Assembly: GCA_900102115.1 (NCBI GenBank)
Contig: FNAW01000003.1
Coordinates: 620,001 to 684,000, forward strand
Reading direction: 5' to 3'
DNA from: Blastococcus fimeti
GTDB taxonomy: Bacteria; Actinomycetota; Actinomycetes; Mycobacteriales; Geodermatophilaceae
DNA length: 64,000 nucleotides
This document shows, piece after piece, positions 1 through 10,834 of this stretch. Below the pieces are notes generated by a model that saw only the letters and a list, made by a program, of their open reading frames with translations, was not told the origin of the DNA and ran no database searches. The translations under genes were made by a program, and so were the position numbers. The first letter of the stretch is position 1. Each line of letters opens with the position of its first letter.

Positions 1-563
<563 letters not shown>

Positions 564-724
564 TGGTGGCGGGAGCCTGACGGTGGCGGGAACCGGCCCA
601 CCCGCCCCGCCAGGCACACCGGTACCGGGACGGTCCGGATGAGCCCCGGTTCCGCGACCTGCCGCTGCACGCTTGCCGAGGCGCGGGAGCATCGGCCCCG
701 CACAGGTGATCGCGGGGCGGGGCT

Positions 725-1735
725 GTGGCAGGCAGGACGGTGTCGCGGTCCGGGCGTTCGCGCGCGGCGCCGGCGCTGCTGCTCCTGCTGCTGAGCACCG
801 GCTGCACCTCGTTCGCCGCCGCCGCCGCGCCTGCCGTCGTGACCGTCGTCGAGGGGTCCGGCGCCCGATGGGCCGGTGCACCGGCCGACTTGGCCCCGGT
901 GGACCTGTCGCTCCTGCGCGTGGCGCTGCCCCGCGGGTACGACACCGTGGAGGCGCGCGCCGCCCGCGCCGCCGAGGAATCTGCTGCCGCGGCCGAGGTG
1001 GCTGCCGCCGCGCGGGCCGCGGCCCGGGCGGCCGAGGCCGCCGAGGAGCGGGAGCGCGCCGAGGCCGCAGCGGTCGCGCGGGCGGTTCCGCGGAGTCGCG
1101 TTGCCGAGCCCGCCGTGGTGTCCGCGGCGCCCGAACCGCGGTCGCCGTCCGGGCTGCCCCTGGGCGTCGATGCCGGCTCGTCCCGGCAGGTCGTCACGGT
1201 GGTGGCGCCGTCGGCCGGCTCCACCGGTGCGGTGCTGACCGCGTGGGAGCGGGGTGCCGACGGCTGGGTGCCGGTCCTCGGGCCGATGAACGCGCGGGTG
1301 GGCTCTGCGGGCGTCGGCAGGGCCAGCGAGAGCAGCACGCGCACACCCGCCGGCACCTTCTCCCTGAGCGAGGCGTTCGGGCGCGCCGGCGACCCGGGCA
1401 CCGGACTCCCGTACCGGGTCGTCGACGGCGACGACTGGTGGGTGTCCGACGTGCACAGCCCCCGCTACAACCAGTACGCCGAGTGCGCGCGCGGCACCTG
1501 CGACTTCGACGAGGCGGTCAGCGAGAACCTGGCGGAGGTGGCGGTGTACCAGCACGCCGTGGTCCTGGACTACAACCGCGGCGGAACCCCCGGGGCGGGC
1601 TCGGCCTTCTTCCTGCACGTGAGCAACGGAGCGGCGACGGCGGGCTGCGTCGCGATCGACGCCGGTAGCCTCGTGGCGCTGCTGAGGTGGCTCGACCCGG
1701 CCGCCCGACCGCTGATCGCGATCGGCGTGGGCTGA
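725..1735 (+). CDS. exported L,D-transpeptidase-like (YkuD-type) protein
   Basis: A 336-residue protein with a GTG start, an N-terminal hydrophobic signal (about residues 14-24) and a cysteine in LLSTGC, so it may be a lipoprotein, although Ser at -3 is not ideal for a lipobox. An Ala/Glu-rich, possibly coiled segment (about 80-125) follows. The C-terminal half ends with FFLHVSNGAATAGCVAI, which fits the YkuD pattern of His298 and catalytic Cys308. Proteins of this type either make 3-3 peptidoglycan crosslinks or act as related murein enzymes outside the membrane. The spacing His-x9-Cys is shorter than in classical Ldt enzymes, so the substrate is uncertain. The gene sits alone between yebC and ruvC with about 160 bp upstream. 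Confidence 0.75.
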   Translation: MAGRTVSRSGRSRAAPALLLLLLSTGCTSFAAAAAPAVVTVVEGSGARWAGAPADLAPVDLSLLRVALPRGYDTVEARAARAAEESAAAAEVAAAARAAARAAEAAEERERAEAAAVARAVPRSRVAEPAVVSAAPEPRSPSGLPLGVDAGSSRQVVTVVAPSAGSTGAVLTAWERGADGWVPVLGPMNARVGSAGVGRASESSTRTPAGTFSLSEAFGRAGDPGTGLPYRVVDGDDWWVSDVHSPRYNQYAECARGTCDFDEAVSENLAEVAVYQHAVVLDYNRGGTPGAGSAFFLHVSNGAATAGCVAIDAGSLVALLRWLDPAARPLIAIGVG

Positions 1736-1819
1736 CCTCCTCCGCGTGTTGCAGGGGCGGGCAGCGGATCTGCGGTTAGCGTGGGTCGAACAGACGTTCG
1801 GTCGGCAGGAGGCTCTCCC

Positions 1820-2389
1820 ATGCGCGTGCTCGGCATCGATCCGGGGCTGACCCGGTGCGGCTGGGGCGTGGTCGACGGCCGCCCCGGCGCCCGGCCGACG
1901 GCGATCGGCGTGGGCGTGATCCGCACGCTCGCGGAGCTGGACCTGGAGCTGCGCCTGCTCGAGCTGCACACCGCGGTGACCGCACTGCTCCGCGAGCACC
2001 GGCCCGACGTGATCGCGATCGAGCGGGTCTTCACCCAGAACAACAAGGGCACCGCCACCGGCACCGCGCAGGCCGCGGGGGTGGCGGCGCTGGCCGCCGC
2101 GCAGGCCGACCGGCCGGTCGCCTGGCACACGCCCAGCGAGGTCAAGGCGGCCATCTCGGGCAACGGCCGCGCGGACAAGGACCAGGTCACGCTCATGGTC
2201 ACCCGGGTGCTCGGCCTCGCCGAGGCGCCGAAGCCGGCGGACGCCGCCGACGCCCTCGCCCTGGCGGTCTGCCACGTGTGGCGCGGCCCGGCCCAGCAGC
2301 GGCTGCGCTCGGCCGCCCTCGCCGGCGGCATCGGCGCGCCCGTCGTCCAGCGCACGCTGCCCCGCTGGCAGGGGGTGGCGGCCCGATGA
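1820..2389 (+). CDS. ruvC: Holliday junction resolvase RuvC
   Basis: A 189-residue protein. The ATG at 1820 is chosen because an AGGAGG ribosome binding site lies at 1807-1812 and the protein then begins [11 protein letters not shown] as in the family; an upstream GTG at 1781 would add 13 unrelated residues. The four acidic catalytic residues are all present: Asp7, Glu68 (VIAIERVF), Asp141 and Asp144 (DAADALALA). RuvC cuts the Holliday junctions that RuvAB moves. A TAGCGT hexamer at 1776-1781 could be the -10 box of the ruvCAB operon. The stop overlaps the ruvA start as ATGA, so the genes are translationally coupled. Confidence 0.97.
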   Translation: MRVLGIDPGLTRCGWGVVDGRPGARPTAIGVGVIRTLAELDLELRLLELHTAVTALLREHRPDVIAIERVFTQNNKGTATGTAQAAGVAALAAAQADRPVAWHTPSEVKAAISGNGRADKDQVTLMVTRVLGLAEAPKPADAADALALAVCHVWRGPAQQRLRSAALAGGIGAPVVQRTLPRWQGVAAR

Positions 2390-3024
2390 TCGCTTCCGTG
2401 AACGGCCGGGTGGCCGCGGTCTCGCCGGACGGCGCGGTCGTGGAGGTCGGCGGCATCGGCCTGGCGGTGCAGTGCACGCCGGGCACGATCGCCCGGCTGC
2501 AGGTGGGCGAGACCGCCCGGCTGTCGACCAGCCTGATCGTCCGCGAGGACTCGCTCACCCTCTACGGCTTCGCCGACGACGACGAGCGCCAGCTGTTCGA
2601 GCTGCTGCAGACGGCCAACGGCGTCGGTCCCCGGCTCGCCCAGGCGGTGCTGGCCATCCACCCGCCGCGCGAGGTGCGCCGCGCCGTCTCGCTGGCCGAC
2701 GTCAAGGCGCTCATGCAGGTGCCCGGCATCGGGAAGAAGGGCGCCGAGCGGCTGATCCTCGAGCTGCGCGACCGGCTGGGCTCGATCAGCACCGACACCT
2801 CGCTGGACGGCCCCGCGCCGGCCGGCCTCCCGTCGGTCACGCCCGTCGCGCCGTGGCGTGACCAGCTCACCTCCGCCCTCGTCGGCCTGGGCTGGTCGGG
2901 CAAGGAGGCGGAGACGGCCGTCGTCGAGCTCGCCCCCGTCGCCGACGCCCAGATCGTGGAGACCGGGTCGGTCGAGGTCGCCGTCCTGCTCCGTCGCGCC
3001 CTGCAGCTGCTGGGTCGAGCGTGA
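2386..3024 (+). CDS. ruvA: Holliday junction branch migration protein RuvA
   Basis: A 212-residue protein starting [12 protein letters not shown], with the N-terminal OB-fold, helix-hairpin-helix DNA-binding motifs ([12 protein letters not shown] and [13 protein letters not shown]) and a C-terminal RuvB-contacting domain ([14 protein letters not shown]). RuvA tetramers hold the four-way junction open for the RuvB motor. Length matches the roughly 200-residue family. It overlaps ruvC by 4 bp and ruvB by 4 bp, the middle gene of a tight ruvCAB operon. Confidence 0.97.
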   Translation: MIASVNGRVAAVSPDGAVVEVGGIGLAVQCTPGTIARLQVGETARLSTSLIVREDSLTLYGFADDDERQLFELLQTANGVGPRLAQAVLAIHPPREVRRAVSLADVKALMQVPGIGKKGAERLILELRDRLGSISTDTSLDGPAPAGLPSVTPVAPWRDQLTSALVGLGWSGKEAETAVVELAPVADAQIVETGSVEVAVLLRRALQLLGRA

Positions 3025-4145
3025 GTGCGCCGTTCGACCGGTCGATGACCGGGGAGGTGAGCGGCGACGTCGGCCAGGACTGGGCGGTGTCGCCGCAGGC
3101 CGGGGACGAGGAGCGGGTCGTCGAGTCGGCGCTGCGCCCGCACTCGCTGCACGACTTCATCGGCCAGCCCAAGGTGGCCCGGCAGCTGGCCCTGGTGCTG
3201 GAGGGCGCCAAGCGGCGCGGCCGCCCGCCGGACCACGTGCTGCTCTCCGGTCCGCCCGGGCTCGGCAAGACCAGCCTGGCCCTGATCATCGGCTCGGAGC
3301 TGGGGACGGCGGTGAAGATCACCAGCGGCCCGGCCATCGAGCGCTCCGGCGACCTCGCGGCGATGCTGTCCAACCTCTCGCCCGGCGACGTGCTGTTCAT
3401 CGACGAGATCCACCGCATCGCCCGCCCGGCCGAAGAGCTCCTGTACATGGCGATGGAGGACTTCCGGGTCGACGTCGTCGTCGGCAAGGGGCCCGGTGCC
3501 ACGGCGATCCCGCTGGAGATCAACCCGTTCACCCTCGTCGGCGCCACCACCCGGGCCGGCCTGCTCACCGGACCGCTGCGCGACCGCTTCGGGTTCGTCG
3601 GGCAGATGGAGTTCTACGAGACCGCCGACCTGGAGCGGGTGCTGGCCCGCAGCGCCGATCTGCTGGGGGTCGAGCTCACCGAGGAGGGCTCGGCGGAGAT
3701 CGCCGGCCGGTCGCGCGGCACACCCCGCATCGCCAACCGGCTGCTGCGCCGGGTCCGCGACTACGCCGAGGTGGAGGCCGACGGCCGGGTCACCCGCGCC
3801 GTCGCCCAGGCCGCACTCGCGCTCTACGACGTGGACCACCTCGGGCTGGACCGGCTCGACCGCGAGGTGCTCGAGGCGCTGGTGACCAAGTTCGGCGGCG
3901 GCCCGGTCGGCGTCGCCACCCTGGCGGTCGCGGTGGGGGAGGAGCCGCACACCGTCGAGGAGGTGTGCGAGCCGTTCCTCGTGCGTGCCGGACTGCTGGC
4001 CCGCACGCCTCGCGGGCGGGTGGCGACCGAGGCGGCGTGGCGGCACCTGGGACTGGCGGTGCCCCGCGGCGGGATTCCACTCGGCCGGGTCACAGCAGAC
4101 CCACCGGGCGCAGGCTCGTCGTCAGAGCCGCTCTTCGACGCCTAG
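3021..4145 (+). CDS. ruvB: Holliday junction branch migration ATPase RuvB
   Basis: A 374-residue AAA+ ATPase starting at GTG 3021, which overlaps the ruvA stop (GTGA). Walker A is GPPGLGKTS (residues 77-85), Walker B is LFIDEIH (Asp128-Glu129), sensor 1 lies in [11 protein letters not shown] and the C-terminal winged helix ends the protein. RuvB hexamers pump DNA through the RuvA-held junction. A Ser-rich tail of about 20 residues goes past the usual end. A 163-bp non-coding gap follows before yajC; I see no clear terminator in it. Confidence 0.97.
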   Translation: MSAPFDRSMTGEVSGDVGQDWAVSPQAGDEERVVESALRPHSLHDFIGQPKVARQLALVLEGAKRRGRPPDHVLLSGPPGLGKTSLALIIGSELGTAVKITSGPAIERSGDLAAMLSNLSPGDVLFIDEIHRIARPAEELLYMAMEDFRVDVVVGKGPGATAIPLEINPFTLVGATTRAGLLTGPLRDRFGFVGQMEFYETADLERVLARSADLLGVELTEEGSAEIAGRSRGTPRIANRLLRRVRDYAEVEADGRVTRAVAQAALALYDVDHLGLDRLDREVLEALVTKFGGGPVGVATLAVAVGEEPHTVEEVCEPFLVRAGLLARTPRGRVATEAAWRHLGLAVPRGGIPLGRVTADPPGAGSSSEPLFDA

Positions 4146-4308
4146 ACTCCGGGACGCTGGCGCGCAATCTGAGAGGCCGCGGCCGTGCGCGCCCCACCGG
4201 GTGGCCGCGTGCCGTCCTCCAGTTGCGCTGAGGCAACCGACGTACCCGAGCGGCCCCAGGGCCGCACCCACCGCGGAGCAGCACGCGCGGTAGAGAGGCA
4301 CATCTGTC

Positions 4309-4632
4309 GTGGAGTTCTTCCCTCTGATCATGCTCGTCCTGCTGGCGGTGCTGCTGTTCGTGCTCCCCGCACGCCAGCGCAAGACCATGCAGGCCCGGGC
4401 GCAGGCGCTGCAGGAGTCGCTGACCGTGGGCGCGCAGGTGATGACCACCAGCGGCATGCACGCCACGGTGGCCGGGCTGGGCGAGACCACGGTGGACCTG
4501 CAGGTCGCTCCCGGCGTCGTCGTCACCTTCGCGCGGCAGGCGATCCTGGAGATCCGCGAGCCGGTGACCGGGATCCCGGGCGACGACGCTCCCGGTTCGG
4601 CCGGGGGACGCCCGGCCGACGACACCCTCTGA
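4309..4632 (+). CDS. yajC: preprotein translocase subunit YajC
   Basis: A 107-residue protein with a GTG start. One N-terminal membrane helix (PLIMLVLLAVLLFVLPARQ) is followed by the YajC hallmark RKTMQARAQALQESLTVGAQ, then a TTSGMHATVAGLGETTVDL strand region. YajC binds SecDF at the inner face of the translocon and is accessory to Sec export. It is 13 bp upstream of secD, the standard yajC-secD-secF order. The tail is rich in Asp, Gly and Pro and looks disordered. Confidence 0.95.
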   Translation: MEFFPLIMLVLLAVLLFVLPARQRKTMQARAQALQESLTVGAQVMTTSGMHATVAGLGETTVDLQVAPGVVVTFARQAILEIREPVTGIPGDDAPGSAGGRPADDTL

Positions 4633-4645
4633 TCGGGGAGCCTCC

Positions 4646-6316
4646 GTGGCCAATCGCCTGCGGGCCCGCCCGTACTTCGGCGCGTTCGTCCTCATCCTGG
4701 CCCTGCTCTACGGCCTCGTCTTCTTCACCGGCTCCGACCGGACGCCCCAGCTCGGGCTCGACCTGCGCGGCGGCACCACCGTCACGCTGACGGCCCGCAC
4801 GCCGGACGGCGCTGCGCCGGACCGCGAGGACCTCGAGCTGGCCCGCCAGATCATCGAGCAGCGGGTGAACGGCCTCGGCGTCGCCGAGGCCGAGGTCGTG
4901 ACCGAGGGCGACTCCAACATCGTCATCTCCGTCCCCGGGGACGACGGCGACCAGGCCCGCGAGCTCGGCGAGACCGCCCAGCTGCGGTTCCGCCCCGTGC
5001 TCAACGTCGCGGCGGCCGGGCAGGCCGGCGAGGACGCCGCACCCAGCGACGGCGCCGAGGCGACCCAGCCCGCGGAGCCGACGGACGGCGCGGAGCCCAC
5101 GGACGGCGCGGAGCCCACGGGCGCCGCGGAGCCGACAGGCGGCGCGGAGCCCACGGACGCCGCGGAGCCCACGGACGGCGCGGACACCGCGGCACCGACC
5201 CGTGCCCCCGACGCCCCGGCGATCACGCAGGAGGAGGCGCAGGTCGCCTTCGACGCCCTGACCTGCGGCGGGGCGGCCACGAGCGACGTCGCCCGGCCCG
5301 ACGACCACGTCGCCGCCTGCGGCGAGGACGGCGAGTTCAAGTACCTGCTCGGTCCCGCCGTCGTCGAGGGCACGTCGGTCACCGATGCCTCCGCGGGCAC
5401 TCGGGCCGGGACCGGTGAGTGGGTCGTCAACCTCGACTTCAACGGCGAGGGCACCCGCGCGTGGGGTGAGTACACGTCGGCCAACATCGGCAACTCGGTC
5501 GCGATCACGCTCGACGGCCGGGTCATCTCGGCGCCGACGGTCAACTCCGCCATCCTCGGCGGTGGCACCGAGATCACCGGCAGCTTCGACCAGGAGTCGG
5601 CCACCGAGCTGGCCAATCAGCTCAAGTACGGCGCCCTGCCGCTGAGCTTCACCCAGGCGACGGCCCAGTCGATCTCGACCGAGCTCGGCGAGGAGCAGCT
5701 GCGGGCCGGCCTCATCGCCGGTGCGCTCGGCGTCGCCCTGGTCTTCCTGTACTCGCTGCTCTACTACCGGGCGCTGGGCCTGGTGATGATCGCCAGCCTC
5801 GTGCTCTCCGGCGTCGTGGTCTACGGCGTCCTGGTGGTGCTCGGCCGCGAGATCGGGTTCACGCTCAGCCTCGCCGGCATCGCCGGCTTCATCGTCTCGC
5901 TCGGCATCACCGCCGACTCGTTCGTCGTCTACTTCGAACGGCTCAAGGACGAGATCCGGGAGGGGCGCAGCCTGCGCTCCGCCGTGCCGCGCGCCTGGGT
6001 CCGCGCCCGGCGCACCATCCTCTCGGCCGACGCGGTCAGCTTCCTGGCCGCGGCGATCCTCTACGTCCTCGCCATCGGCGACGTGAAGGGCTTCGCGTTC
6101 ACGCTCGGCATGTCCACGGTCCTCGACCTGGTCGTGGTCTTCCTCTTCACCCACCCGCTCATGGCGGTGCTGTCGCGGTACCGGTGGTTCGGCAGCGGCC
6201 GGATCTCCGGGCTGGGGCAGGTCGACAAGTCCGGGCGCTCGACGGCGCCGCGCGTGCGCCAGGAGCTGGCCACCGCCACCGCCGGTCCTGCGGCGCAGAA
6301 CAGGAGCACCTCATGA
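4646..6316 (+). CDS. secD: protein translocase subunit SecD
   Basis: A 556-residue protein with GTG start and a GGGGAG site at 4635-4640. Membrane helix 1 is near residues 12-30, followed by the conserved LGLDLRGG motif, a long extracytoplasmic P1 domain, and five helices at the C-terminus (about 350-515) including FTLSLAGIAGFIVSLGITAD. SecDF uses the proton gradient to pull exported proteins out of the SecYEG channel. P1 is interrupted by a low-complexity Glu-Pro-Thr repeat (residues 143-178, separate entry) that is not part of the fold. It overlaps secF by 4 bp (ATGA). Confidence 0.96.
   Translation: MANRLRARPYFGAFVLILALLYGLVFFTGSDRTPQLGLDLRGGTTVTLTARTPDGAAPDREDLELARQIIEQRVNGLGVAEAEVVTEGDSNIVISVPGDDGDQARELGETAQLRFRPVLNVAAAGQAGEDAAPSDGAEATQPAEPTDGAEPTDGAEPTGAAEPTGGAEPTDAAEPTDGADTAAPTRAPDAPAITQEEAQVAFDALTCGGAATSDVARPDDHVAACGEDGEFKYLLGPAVVEGTSVTDASAGTRAGTGEWVVNLDFNGEGTRAWGEYTSANIGNSVAITLDGRVISAPTVNSAILGGGTEITGSFDQESATELANQLKYGALPLSFTQATAQSISTELGEEQLRAGLIAGALGVALVFLYSLLYYRALGLVMIASLVLSGVVVYGVLVVLGREIGFTLSLAGIAGFIVSLGITADSFVVYFERLKDEIREGRSLRSAVPRAWVRARRTILSADAVSFLAAAILYVLAIGDVKGFAFTLGMSTVLDLVVVFLFTHPLMAVLSRYRWFGSGRISGLGQVDKSGRSTAPRVRQELATATAGPAAQNRSTS
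5072..5179 (+). repeat. six tandem 18-bp units inside secD
   Basis: Six in-frame 18-bp units start at 5072, 5090, 5108, 5126, 5144 and 5162. They encode AEPTDG-type hexapeptides: DG, DG, GA, GG, DA and DG after AEPT. The units differ mainly at third positions and at the last two codons, as expected of slippage followed by drift. The repeat forms an acidic, Pro/Thr-rich linker in the extracytoplasmic domain of SecD. Confidence 0.95.
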
Positions 6317-7680
6317 GCCGCGACGAGCGGAACGACGGGATGGCCGAGGACGAGGTCGTCCCCGTGGGCACCGAGGCCGACGAGGCGCGGGACGCCAGCC
6401 ACGCGGCCGACGAGGCCGCCGCCGCCATGGGCGACGACGACCTGGCCGATGCCGGGCTGCCCCGCGAGGGCGCGGCCGAGCAGGTCGCGGCGCCGCGGTC
6501 GTCGCTGGCCCACCGGCTGTACAACGGCGAGGCCGGACTCGACGTCGTGGGCAAGAGCCGGCTGATCTACAAGATCACCGCGGCGGTCCTGCTCCTCTGC
6601 CTGGCGGCGATGCTGTTCCGCGGCTTCAACTTCGGCATCGACTTCGCCGGCGGCAACAGCTTCCGGCTGCCCGGCGAGGAGTCCTCGCTCTCCGACGTCC
6701 GCGAGGCCGCCGAGGGGGCCGGCGCCGACGTCGCCTCGGCGCAGATCGTCGGCGGCGACACGGTCCTGCTGCGGACCGGTGCGCTCGAGAGCGACACCGA
6801 GCGCACGGTCGTCGAGGCGATCGCTGACGCGGCGGGTGTCCAGCCGAACCAGGTGAGCCCCGAGTCCGTGAGCGCCGACTGGGGCCGGGACATCACCGAC
6901 CAGGCGCTGGTCGCGCTGGTCGTCTTCCTGGTCGCCGTCGTCGCCTTCCTGGCGGTGCGCTTCCAGCTCAAGATGGCGATCGGCGCGATGGCCGCGCTGG
7001 TGCACGACATCATCGTCACTGCGGGCATCTACGCGCTGATCGGCTTCGAGGTGACGCCCTCGACGGTCATCGGCTTCCTGACCATCCTCGGCTTCTCGCT
7101 CTACGACACCGTCGTGGTGTTCGACAAGGTCGACGAGAACGTCAAGGACCTGGACAAGTCGGCCCGCATGACCTGGAGCGAGGCGGCCAACCTCGCGGTC
7201 AACCAGACGCTCATGCGCTCGATCAACACCTCCGTCATCGCGCTGCTGCCGGTCGCCGGCCTGCTCTTCGTCGGCGCCGGTCTGCTCGGCGTCGGCACGC
7301 TCAAGGACCTGGCGCTGGTGCTGTTCGTCGGCCTGGCAGCGGGCACGTACTCGTCGATCGTCCTGGCGACGCCGATCGTGGCCGACCTCAAGGAGCGCGA
7401 GCCCGAGGTGCAGGCGCTGCGCCGACGGGTGCTCGCCCGCCGGTCCTCGGCCGCCCGGCAGGGCGGCGCGGCCGCGCCCGAGGGCCCCGTGGCCAGCGCC
7501 CGCCGGGCACGCCGCCCGGCCGGTGGAGCCGCGACCGCCGTCGCCGAGCTGCCCGGCACCGTGCAGGCCGACGTCGTCGTGGAGTCGCCGTCCTCGGTGC
7601 GGCCGGAGGGTTCCGGCGCGACGGCGGCCCCGCGGCCGGGTGTCCGTCCGCAGCGGCCGGCGGGGAAGAAGCGCCGGTGA
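6313..7680 (+). CDS. secF: protein translocase subunit SecF
   Basis: A 455-residue protein if the ATG at 6313 (overlapping the secD stop) is used. The first 60-65 residues are acidic and low in complexity. A conserved SecF core follows: membrane helix, then FNFGIDFAGGNSFRL, and five C-terminal helices containing VIGFLTILGFSLYDTVVVFDKV. It pairs with SecD in the membrane. A basic, Ala/Arg-rich cytoplasmic tail of about 100 residues ends the protein, longer than in E. coli (323 residues). It overlaps apt by 4 bp (GTGA). Confidence 0.95.
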   Translation: MSRDERNDGMAEDEVVPVGTEADEARDASHAADEAAAAMGDDDLADAGLPREGAAEQVAAPRSSLAHRLYNGEAGLDVVGKSRLIYKITAAVLLLCLAAMLFRGFNFGIDFAGGNSFRLPGEESSLSDVREAAEGAGADVASAQIVGGDTVLLRTGALESDTERTVVEAIADAAGVQPNQVSPESVSADWGRDITDQALVALVVFLVAVVAFLAVRFQLKMAIGAMAALVHDIIVTAGIYALIGFEVTPSTVIGFLTILGFSLYDTVVVFDKVDENVKDLDKSARMTWSEAANLAVNQTLMRSINTSVIALLPVAGLLFVGAGLLGVGTLKDLALVLFVGLAAGTYSSIVLATPIVADLKEREPEVQALRRRVLARRSSAARQGGAAAPEGPVASARRARRPAGGAATAVAELPGTVQADVVVESPSSVRPEGSGATAAPRPGVRPQRPAGKKRR

Positions 7681-8276
7681 GCGCGGTCCCCGCCGAGCAG
7701 CAGGTGCAGCAGCCGCTGGACGAGCTGATCGCCTCGTTGACCGTCGACGTCCCCGACCACCCCGAGCCGGGGGTGCTGTTCCGGGATCTCACCCCCGTGT
7801 TCGCCGACGGCCCGGCCTTCGCCCGGGTCGTCGACGGCCTGGCCGCGCCGGCGGACTCCGACCCCCGTGCCGCGGCGATGGCCGGCGTCGACGACTCGAC
7901 CCCCGCGTTCGACGTCGTCGTCGGGGTGGAGGCGCGCGGCTTCCTGCTCGCGGCGGCCGTCGCACTGTCGGCCGGGGTGGGCGTCGTCCCGGTCCGCAAG
8001 GCCGGCAAGCTGCCCCGGGAGCGGATCTCGGCCGACTACGTCCTCGAGTACGGCACCGCCACGCTGGAGCTGCACGCCGACTCCATCCGACCGGGGCAGC
8101 GGGTGCTGGTCGTCGACGACGTCCTCGCCACCGGCGGCACCCTCGCCGCGGCGGTCAACCTGGTCGAGCGGCTCGGCGGCGTCGTCACCACGGTGTCGGT
8201 GGTCGTGGAGCTCGCGGCGCTCGGCGGCCGGGAGCGCGTCGCGCCGCACACCGTGCACGCCCTCTGGACCACCTGA
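7677..8276 (+). CDS. apt: adenine phosphoribosyltransferase
   Basis: A 199-residue enzyme making AMP from adenine and PRPP (purine salvage). The PRPP loop VLVVDDVLATGGTL is at residues 143-156, GVEARGF lies near 83-89, and VPVRKAGKLP is the family's flexible-loop region. An extra segment of about 15 residues (LAAPADSDPRAAAMAG) sits between the N-terminal part and the core. The GTG start overlaps the secF stop. The secDF-apt-relA order is common in actinobacteria. Confidence 0.94.
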   Translation: MSAVPAEQQVQQPLDELIASLTVDVPDHPEPGVLFRDLTPVFADGPAFARVVDGLAAPADSDPRAAAMAGVDDSTPAFDVVVGVEARGFLLAAAVALSAGVGVVPVRKAGKLPRERISADYVLEYGTATLELHADSIRPGQRVLVVDDVLATGGTLAAAVNLVERLGGVVTTVSVVVELAALGGRERVAPHTVHALWTT

Positions 8277-8325
8277 CCGGGGGAGATGGCCCGACGAGGT
8301 GCCGCGGTGCCGCACCCGGCACGGC

Positions 8326-8331
8326 TAGCAT
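8326..8331 (+). promoter_or_regulatory. candidate -10 box of relA
   Basis: TAGCAT lies 39 nt upstream of the relA GTG in the 94-bp apt-relA gap. It fits the actinobacterial TAnnnT pattern. I see no convincing -35. A ribosome binding site AGGAG follows at 8361-8365. Confidence 0.35.
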
Positions 8332-8370
8332 GGTGAGGGTCTCCCTCTCCTCGAACCCGCAGGAGTCGCC

Positions 8371-10833
8371 GTGGCCTCCGACGTAGCCGCCGACGCCGCT
8401 CCTGCGCGCCCCGGACCGCCCGGCACCACGGGCGAGCCCTCGCCGCCGGGCGCGACAGCGACACCACCCGCGGTCCACCGGCCGCCCCTGCCGGAGCGGC
8501 CCGCGGTCCGACGTCCCGACGACGTCGGTTCGGAGCCCGGGGACGCCGACGCCGGCACACCCCGCCGCCGGGTCCGCGACCGGCTGGCCCGCCGGATCGT
8601 CGCCGGTCAGCGCAGCACCGTCGTCCGCCCGGTGCTCGAGCCGCTCGCCGCCCTGCACCGCCAGAGCCATCCCAAGGCCGACCTCGTCCTGCTGCAGCGG
8701 GCCTACGACGTCGCCGAGTCCGCGCACGCCGCCCAGAAGCGCAAGAGCGGCGACCCGTACATCACCCACCCGCTCGCCGTCGCGACGATCCTCGCCGGCC
8801 TGGGCATGGACACCACGACGCTCGTGGCGGCGCTGCTGCACGACACCGTGGAGGACACCGGCGTCACGCTGGACTCCATCACCGCCGACTTCGGCTCCGA
8901 GGTGGCCCACCTCGTCGACGGCGTCACCAAGATCGACAAGGTGAAGCTGGGCGACGCCGCCCAGGCCGAGACGATCCGCAAGATGATCGTCGCGATGGCC
9001 CGCGACCCCCGGGTCCTGGTCATCAAGCTGGCCGACCGGCTGCACAACATGCGCACGCTGCGCTTCCTCCCGCCGGAGAAGCAGGAGAAGAAGGCGCGCG
9101 AGACGCTGGAGATCCTGGCCCCGCTGGCCCACCGGCTGGGCATGAACACGATCAAGTGGGAGCTCGAGGACCTCGCGTTCGCGACGCTGTACCCCAAGCG
9201 CTACGACGAGATCGTGCGGCTGGTGGCCGAGCGGGCGCCGTCCCGCGACACCTACCTGGCCGAGGTCACCACGACGGTCCAGGAGCAGCTCAAGGCCGCC
9301 AAGATCGAGGCGGTCGTCACCGGCCGGCCCAAGCACTACTACTCGATCTACCAGAAGATGATCGTCCGCGGCCGCGACTTCACCGACATCTGGGACCTCG
9401 TCGGGATCCGGATCCTGGTGGACTCGGTGCGCGACTGCTACGCCGCGCTCGGCATCATGCACGCCCACTGGCAGCCGCTGCCCGGGCGCTTCAAGGACTT
9501 CGTCGCCATGCCGAAGTTCAACATGTACCAGTCGCTGCACACGACGGTGATCGGCCCGCACGGCAAGCCGGTGGAGCTGCAGATCCGCACGCACGACATG
9601 CACCGCACCGCCGACTACGGCATCGCGGCGCACTGGAAGTACAAGGAGAGCGCCCGCGCCGGCGGCCGGCCCAGCGCCGGTGAGTTCGGTGCGCCGCCGA
9701 AGGTCGGCTCGCCCGACGACATGCTGTGGCTGCGCCAGCTGTTGGACTGGCAGCGCGAGGCGCAGGAGCCCGGCGAGTTCCTGGAGACCCTGCGCTACGA
9801 CCTCGGTCCGCAGGAGGTCTTCGTCTTCACGCCCAAGGGCGACGTGGTGAGCCTGCCCGGGGAGTCCACGCCGGTCGACTTCGCCTTCGCGGTGCACACC
9901 GAGGTCGGCTACCGGACGATCGGCGCGCGGGTGAACGGCGCGCTCGTCTCGCTGGACAGCAAGCTCGCCAACGGCGACGTCGTCGAGATCTTCACCTCCA
10001 AGTCGCCGACCGCCGGGCCCTCCCAGGACTGGCTGAGCTTCGTCGGGTCCTCCCGGGCGCGCACCAAGATCCGCCAGTGGTTCACCAAGGAGCGCCGCGA
10101 GGACGCGGTGGAGGCTGGCAAGGAGGCGCTCACCCGCGCCATGCGCAAGGCCGGGCTGCCGCTGCAGCGGCTGATGGGCGGCGAGGCCCTCAGCACGCTG
10201 GCCAAGGACCTCCGCTACGCCGACGTCACCGCCCTGTACGCGGCGGTGGGGGAGAACCAGATCTCCGCGGCGTCGGTCGTCGAGAAGCTGATGATCGCGC
10301 TCGGCGGGACCGAGGGCGCGGTCGAGGACATCGCCGAGACGGCGATCCCGACCAACCGGCCCACCCCGCGACGGTCGGCCACCGGCGACCCGGGCATCGT
10401 CGTCCACGGCATGACCGACGTGTGGGCCAAGCTCGCGAAGTGCTGCACGCCGGTGCCGGGCGACAAGATCCTGGGCTTCGTGACCCGCGGCGGCGGAGTG
10501 AGCGTGCACCGCACGGACTGCACCAACGCCGGTGACCTGCAGCGCAAGCCCGAGCGGCTGGTCGAGGTCGAGTGGGCCAGCGCACCGGGCTCGGTGTTCC
10601 TCGTCGCGATCCAGGTCGAGGCGCTGGACCGGCACCGGCTGCTCTCCGACGTCACCAAGGCGCTGGCCGACGAGCGGGTCAACATCCTGTCCGCCTCGGT
10701 GCAGACCAGCCGCGACCGCGTGGCCGTCAGCCGCTTCACCTTCGAGCTGGCCGACCCCGCCCATCTGGGGGCGGTGCTGCAGACGGTGCGCAACGTGGAC
10801 GGCGTCTTCGACGTGGAGCGCGTCACCGCCTGA
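8371..10833 (+). CDS. relA: bifunctional (p)ppGpp synthetase/hydrolase (RSH family)
   Basis: An 820-residue protein with GTG start and AGGAG at 8361-8365. Domain order: a variable Pro-rich N-terminus (1-70), an HD hydrolase domain with His133 and HDTVED (His157-Asp158, Glu161), a synthetase domain from [13 protein letters not shown] (about 318) to about 430, a TGS domain starting at [10 protein letters not shown] (about 483), a zinc-finger-like/helical region with [10 protein letters not shown], and a C-terminal ACT domain (about 740-815). Both hydrolase and synthetase motifs look intact, so it should make and degrade (p)ppGpp like mycobacterial Rel. It ends 1 bp before a large palindrome that probably terminates it. 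Confidence 0.96.
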   Translation: MASDVAADAAPARPGPPGTTGEPSPPGATATPPAVHRPPLPERPAVRRPDDVGSEPGDADAGTPRRRVRDRLARRIVAGQRSTVVRPVLEPLAALHRQSHPKADLVLLQRAYDVAESAHAAQKRKSGDPYITHPLAVATILAGLGMDTTTLVAALLHDTVEDTGVTLDSITADFGSEVAHLVDGVTKIDKVKLGDAAQAETIRKMIVAMARDPRVLVIKLADRLHNMRTLRFLPPEKQEKKARETLEILAPLAHRLGMNTIKWELEDLAFATLYPKRYDEIVRLVAERAPSRDTYLAEVTTTVQEQLKAAKIEAVVTGRPKHYYSIYQKMIVRGRDFTDIWDLVGIRILVDSVRDCYAALGIMHAHWQPLPGRFKDFVAMPKFNMYQSLHTTVIGPHGKPVELQIRTHDMHRTADYGIAAHWKYKESARAGGRPSAGEFGAPPKVGSPDDMLWLRQLLDWQREAQEPGEFLETLRYDLGPQEVFVFTPKGDVVSLPGESTPVDFAFAVHTEVGYRTIGARVNGALVSLDSKLANGDVVEIFTSKSPTAGPSQDWLSFVGSSRARTKIRQWFTKERREDAVEAGKEALTRAMRKAGLPLQRLMGGEALSTLAKDLRYADVTALYAAVGENQISAASVVEKLMIALGGTEGAVEDIAETAIPTNRPTPRRSATGDPGIVVHGMTDVWAKLAKCCTPVPGDKILGFVTRGGGVSVHRTDCTNAGDLQRKPERLVEVEWASAPGSVFLVAIQVEALDRHRLLSDVTKALADERVNILSASVQTSRDRVAVSRFTFELADPAHLGAVLQTVRNVDGVFDVERVTA

Positions 10834-10834
10834 G

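Noticed and set aside
4146..4308. Promoter or small RNA between ruvB and yajC
   Set aside because: TTGCGC and TACCCG are present but with poor spacing; no clear hairpin or conserved element visible.
5072..5179. CRISPR-like array
   Set aside because: Units are contiguous 18-bp in-frame repeats without spacers inside secD.
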